Of a stretch of DNA of 16,502 bases, positions 14,576-16,502 are shown piece by piece. The translations under genes and the position numbers were made by a program. Positions within the stretch are counted from its first letter, which is position 1. Each line of letters starts with the position of its first letter. The DNA lies in contig CAJOMW010000037.1 of the NCBI GenBank assembly GCA_905235695.1, positions 1-16,502 on the forward strand, read 5' to 3'. The stretch is from an uncultured Clostridia bacterium (GTDB taxonomy: Bacteria > Bacillota > Clostridia > Oscillospirales > CAG-382). Under the pieces are notes generated by a model. The model was not told where the DNA came from, searched no databases, and worked only from the letters and a program-made list of their open reading frames with translations.

Positions 14576-15433
14576 GTAAGCCCTGTTTCCTGCTAACTCA
14601 ACCGCAATCTTACCCTCGTCACATAGGTAAGAAATGTACGACCTGACCGTACACCCTATAAGCACGTTTTGATTTGTGTTCATGGTGAGAGAGTAGTGGT
14701 CAAATACATGCGCAAGAATATCCTCAAAAGTGTGCGGAGAGGCGCAGTAATCGAGAATTACGCCTGTTATCTCGGCTATCTTGTCCCTGTTAAGGCGCGT
14801 CAGGTGCGTTATGTTGTCTGTCGGCTCGCCGTGAGACGGCACGAACAGCTTTGCACTCAGCGTATCAAGATAATCAAGAGTTGCGAGGCACTCCTTAACG
14901 TCGCAGAGGAAAAACAGGTGATACTTTGATATAGTCTCCTCGCTGAAGACGGAGTCCGCTATGAAATATATGTCGTCGTCCGTCCTTATGCCTATCATAT
15001 CAAAAGAATGTCCCTTGAGGTCAAAATATTCGAGGCCGTCCGGAGTGTTCCCCTCGATTTCGAGGACCTCGGATTCCTTTGCGCACAGAAACTTATTTTT
15101 CAGAGCACTGTGCGGATACCCACCGTACAAAAAAGACGGCTCAAGGACGGGAAACTCCGTAAAGCAGCGCTCAATGCCGTGAGCGTATATCCTACAGCCC
15201 GTCCGCTCCTGCAAAACACTGTTTCCGCCGATGTGGTCAGCGTGGGAGTGGGTGTTTATAACGCCCTTTACTTCCCACCCCTGCTCGCTGAGTATCTTCA
15301 ATATCTTTTTTCCGGCGTCCTTGTCGTTTCCGGTGTCTATGAGGTATGCGCCGTTACCGTCGGCAAGATAAACTCCGATGTTTGCGGCATTTTTTATATA
15401 GTAGGTTTTATCTGTTATCTTTACAAGTTCCAT
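14564..15433 (-). CDS. Metallo-beta-lactamase-fold hydrolase
   Basis: A 289-residue cytosolic (no signal peptide) protein of the MBL superfamily. The metal ligands are all visible: THSHADHIGG with HxHxDH at 62-67, GHS with H142, FIADSVF with D160 and PSHG with H201, so a binuclear metal site is expected. The N-terminal strands (TYYIKNAANIGVYLADGNGAYLIDTG, split across residues 10-35) are typical of glyoxalase II-like and related hydrolases. The C-terminal 80 residues (from about 210) form a helical domain ending ISYLCDEGKIAVEL, resembling a winged-helix tail found in MBL proteins of unknown substrate. The start ATG has no strong ribosome binding site and lies 19 bases after the upstream esterase stop, so translation may be coupled. 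The last residues are encoded in repeat sequence. The substrate is unknown. Confidence 0.88.
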   Translation of the reverse strand: MELVKITDKTYYIKNAANIGVYLADGNGAYLIDTGNDKDAGKKILKILSEQGWEVKGVINTHSHADHIGGNSVLQERTGCRIYAHGIERCFTEFPVLEPSFLYGGYPHSALKNKFLCAKESEVLEIEGNTPDGLEYFDLKGHSFDMIGIRTDDDIYFIADSVFSEETISKYHLFFLCDVKECLATLDYLDTLSAKLFVPSHGEPTDNITHLTRLNRDKIAEITGVILDYCASPHTFEDILAHVFDHYSLTMNTNQNVLIGCTVRSYISYLCDEGKIAVELAGNRAYYNA

Positions 15434-15452
15434 AATTTTTCGCCATGCTTCA

Positions 15453-16493
15453 TCAATCTATGTGCTTTTTGAAAAACTCCATGAACATTTGCCAGTCACG
15501 CCTTGATAAGAAGTGCATTCCACTGCGGAGGTGGTAGCCTATATGGCCGTCGTGGTAGAAATCGCCCGGCGCAGGAAGTCTGTCGTCGCAGATAAAGCCG
15601 TCTACACCGAGGTTTTCGTAATATTCCGAAGCCGCCGCACAGTTCAGGTACTGCGAGTCGGGATCGGCCCACTTGTCGTCAAGGCTTGCACCGGCGTACG
15701 CATATCTCGGCGCAATGGAGGCGACGAGGAAGTGCTGATCAAACGGCATTTCGTCGTGCTTGCCGGCGTATTTGAAGTAGTTCGGGCAGAACCAGAACGG
15801 GAAGTTCTTTGTTATGTCCGAGACCTGTTCGCCTATCTTTCCGCGAGTTATTGCATCGCCCGAACAGCCGGAATTATTGGAAAAGGCAAACTTGAAGCGA
15901 GTGTCCAACATCGCCGTGACAAGCGCAGTCTTTCCGAGCCTTGAATGACCGATTATCGCGCCGTTATTAAGGTCAAGCCCCGGCAAGGTCTCGGCGTAGT
16001 CCATAATGCGCATAGCCGCCCACGCCCACATGATTATCTTTCCGCACTGTGTCGGCCTTCGCTCTCCTGCTCCGACAAATATATCGGCAATGCCGTTTGT
16101 AAAATCGTTGTCGTCGCTCGTTACGTCTTTATAGCAGAACGAGAGGATGTCAAAGCCGTTGTCGAGTATCTCCTCTGTCGGCATATATAGATCCGGCGCT
16201 GCCGAACGGAAGTTGTCGTGAATGAAGAACGGGCGCTTTTTGCCGTCGGTATGGAGGGCAGTTATAAACGGGAACGAAAACTCCCTGTCGCCTGTCTTCA
16301 CAGTCATCCTCATTCTCTTTTCAGATGCTCCGCACGGAAATCTTTCGTCTATCGTCTCTATCTCTTCGACGTGCCACTCGTCAGGCTTCGGCGGAAGAAA
16401 ACCGTATTCCTCTCTTTGAAGCACCTCAAGTATTTCATTTCTGTCCTTTGGTATTTCGGGCAGCTTTCTCTCTCTGAGCAGTTCTTTTATCAT
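15453..16493 (-). CDS. CE15-like glucuronoyl-esterase-fold alpha/beta hydrolase, apparently cytosolic
   Basis: The 346-residue protein has the alpha/beta-hydrolase nucleophile motif GHSRLGK (182-188, Ser184), the GxSRxGK form seen in carbohydrate esterase family 15. Downstream it has SNNSGCSG (205-212), DDKWADPDSQYL (272-283) and GYHLRSGMHFLSRRDW (319-334) with the probable catalytic His327; WAWAAMRIMDYAETLPGLD precedes the nucleophile as in bacterial relatives. CE15 enzymes cleave esters between glucuronic acid on xylan and lignin alcohols, and most are secreted. This one begins MIKELLRERKLPEIPKDR with no signal peptide, so it probably acts on an imported or intracellular substrate, or is a related acyl esterase. 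It is the first gene of a minus-strand pair with the MBL hydrolase. Only nine bases upstream of the ATG are in the window (AGAGTAAAA), so its promoter is not seen. Confidence 0.82.
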   Translation of the reverse strand: MIKELLRERKLPEIPKDRNEILEVLQREEYGFLPPKPDEWHVEEIETIDERFPCGASEKRMRMTVKTGDREFSFPFITALHTDGKKRPFFIHDNFRSAAPDLYMPTEEILDNGFDILSFCYKDVTSDDNDFTNGIADIFVGAGERRPTQCGKIIMWAWAAMRIMDYAETLPGLDLNNGAIIGHSRLGKTALVTAMLDTRFKFAFSNNSGCSGDAITRGKIGEQVSDITKNFPFWFCPNYFKYAGKHDEMPFDQHFLVASIAPRYAYAGASLDDKWADPDSQYLNCAAASEYYENLGVDGFICDDRLPAPGDFYHDGHIGYHLRSGMHFLSRRDWQMFMEFFKKHID

Positions 16494-16502
16494 TTTTACT
16501 CT

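Noticed and set aside
15008..15944. Plus-strand frames opposite the two minus-strand hydrolase genes
   Set aside because: They mirror genes with clear catalytic motifs and show no family resemblance or initiation signal.

Overview
The window looks like a low-to-mid GC Gram-positive chromosome, most likely a gut-type Clostridia (Oscillospiraceae/Ruminococcaceae-like). This is inferred from the gene order ftsY-rdgB-yhbY-nadD-yqeK-LCP-rsfS-leuS, AGGAGG-type ribosome binding sites, and short intergenic repeats built from 'ctaactcctaactcc' and 'gcattatgcatt' words. No species can be named from the sequence alone.

Region 1 (1-370) is a non-coding repeat element with near-perfect terminal inverted repeats and internal hairpins, lying directly in front of ftsY. 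Region 2 (371-8211) is a tightly packed, intact housekeeping block on the + strand: ftsY (signal recognition particle receptor), rdgB (house-cleaning NTP pyrophosphatase), yhbY (ribosome-associated CRM protein), nadD (NAD synthesis), yqeK (HD-domain Ap4A hydrolase), an LCP-family cell-wall ligase with a long acidic/Gly-Ser tail, rsfS (ribosome silencing factor) and leuS (leucyl-tRNA synthetase). Gaps are short and starts overlap or nearly overlap stops, so most of it is probably one or two operons with a translation and envelope theme.

Region 3 (8298-13856) is an accessory, rearranged segment. It opens with a strong sigma-A promoter and rpsU (ribosomal protein S21), whose frame is broken by an apparent 4-base deletion. 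Next come the C-terminal part of an IS transposase and the C-terminal part of a VanZ-like membrane protein, butted together. The rest is a surface-polysaccharide-type cluster: ugd (UDP-sugar dehydrogenase, frame broken at a run of six C), an APH/choline-kinase-like protein, a glycosyltransferase family 2 protein whose start is out of frame with its body, and a nucleotidyltransferase-fold protein. Between the kinase and the glycosyltransferase lies a scar made of the 3' end of a second ugd allele followed by the 5' end of a second nucleotidyltransferase allele. The kinase and glycosyltransferase are visibly AT-richer than their neighbours, as expected for a mosaic, horizontally exchanged locus.

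Region 4 (13857-14563) has no credible gene. It holds two 26-base direct repeats, a tRNA-like fragment lacking an anticodon arm, a strong intrinsic terminator, and a three-copy 58-60 base tandem repeat. Region 5 (14564-16493) is a minus-strand pair: a CE15-like glucuronoyl-esterase-fold hydrolase followed by a metallo-beta-lactamase-fold hydrolase whose stop codon lies at the edge of the repeat region.

I did not find a clearly new defence or regulatory system. The most informative signals are the mosaic scar, the three frame breaks (rpsU, ugd, glycosyltransferase) clustered in about 3.3 kb while all flanking genes are intact, and the repeat elements. Whether the frame breaks are real biology or consensus errors cannot be settled from this sequence.
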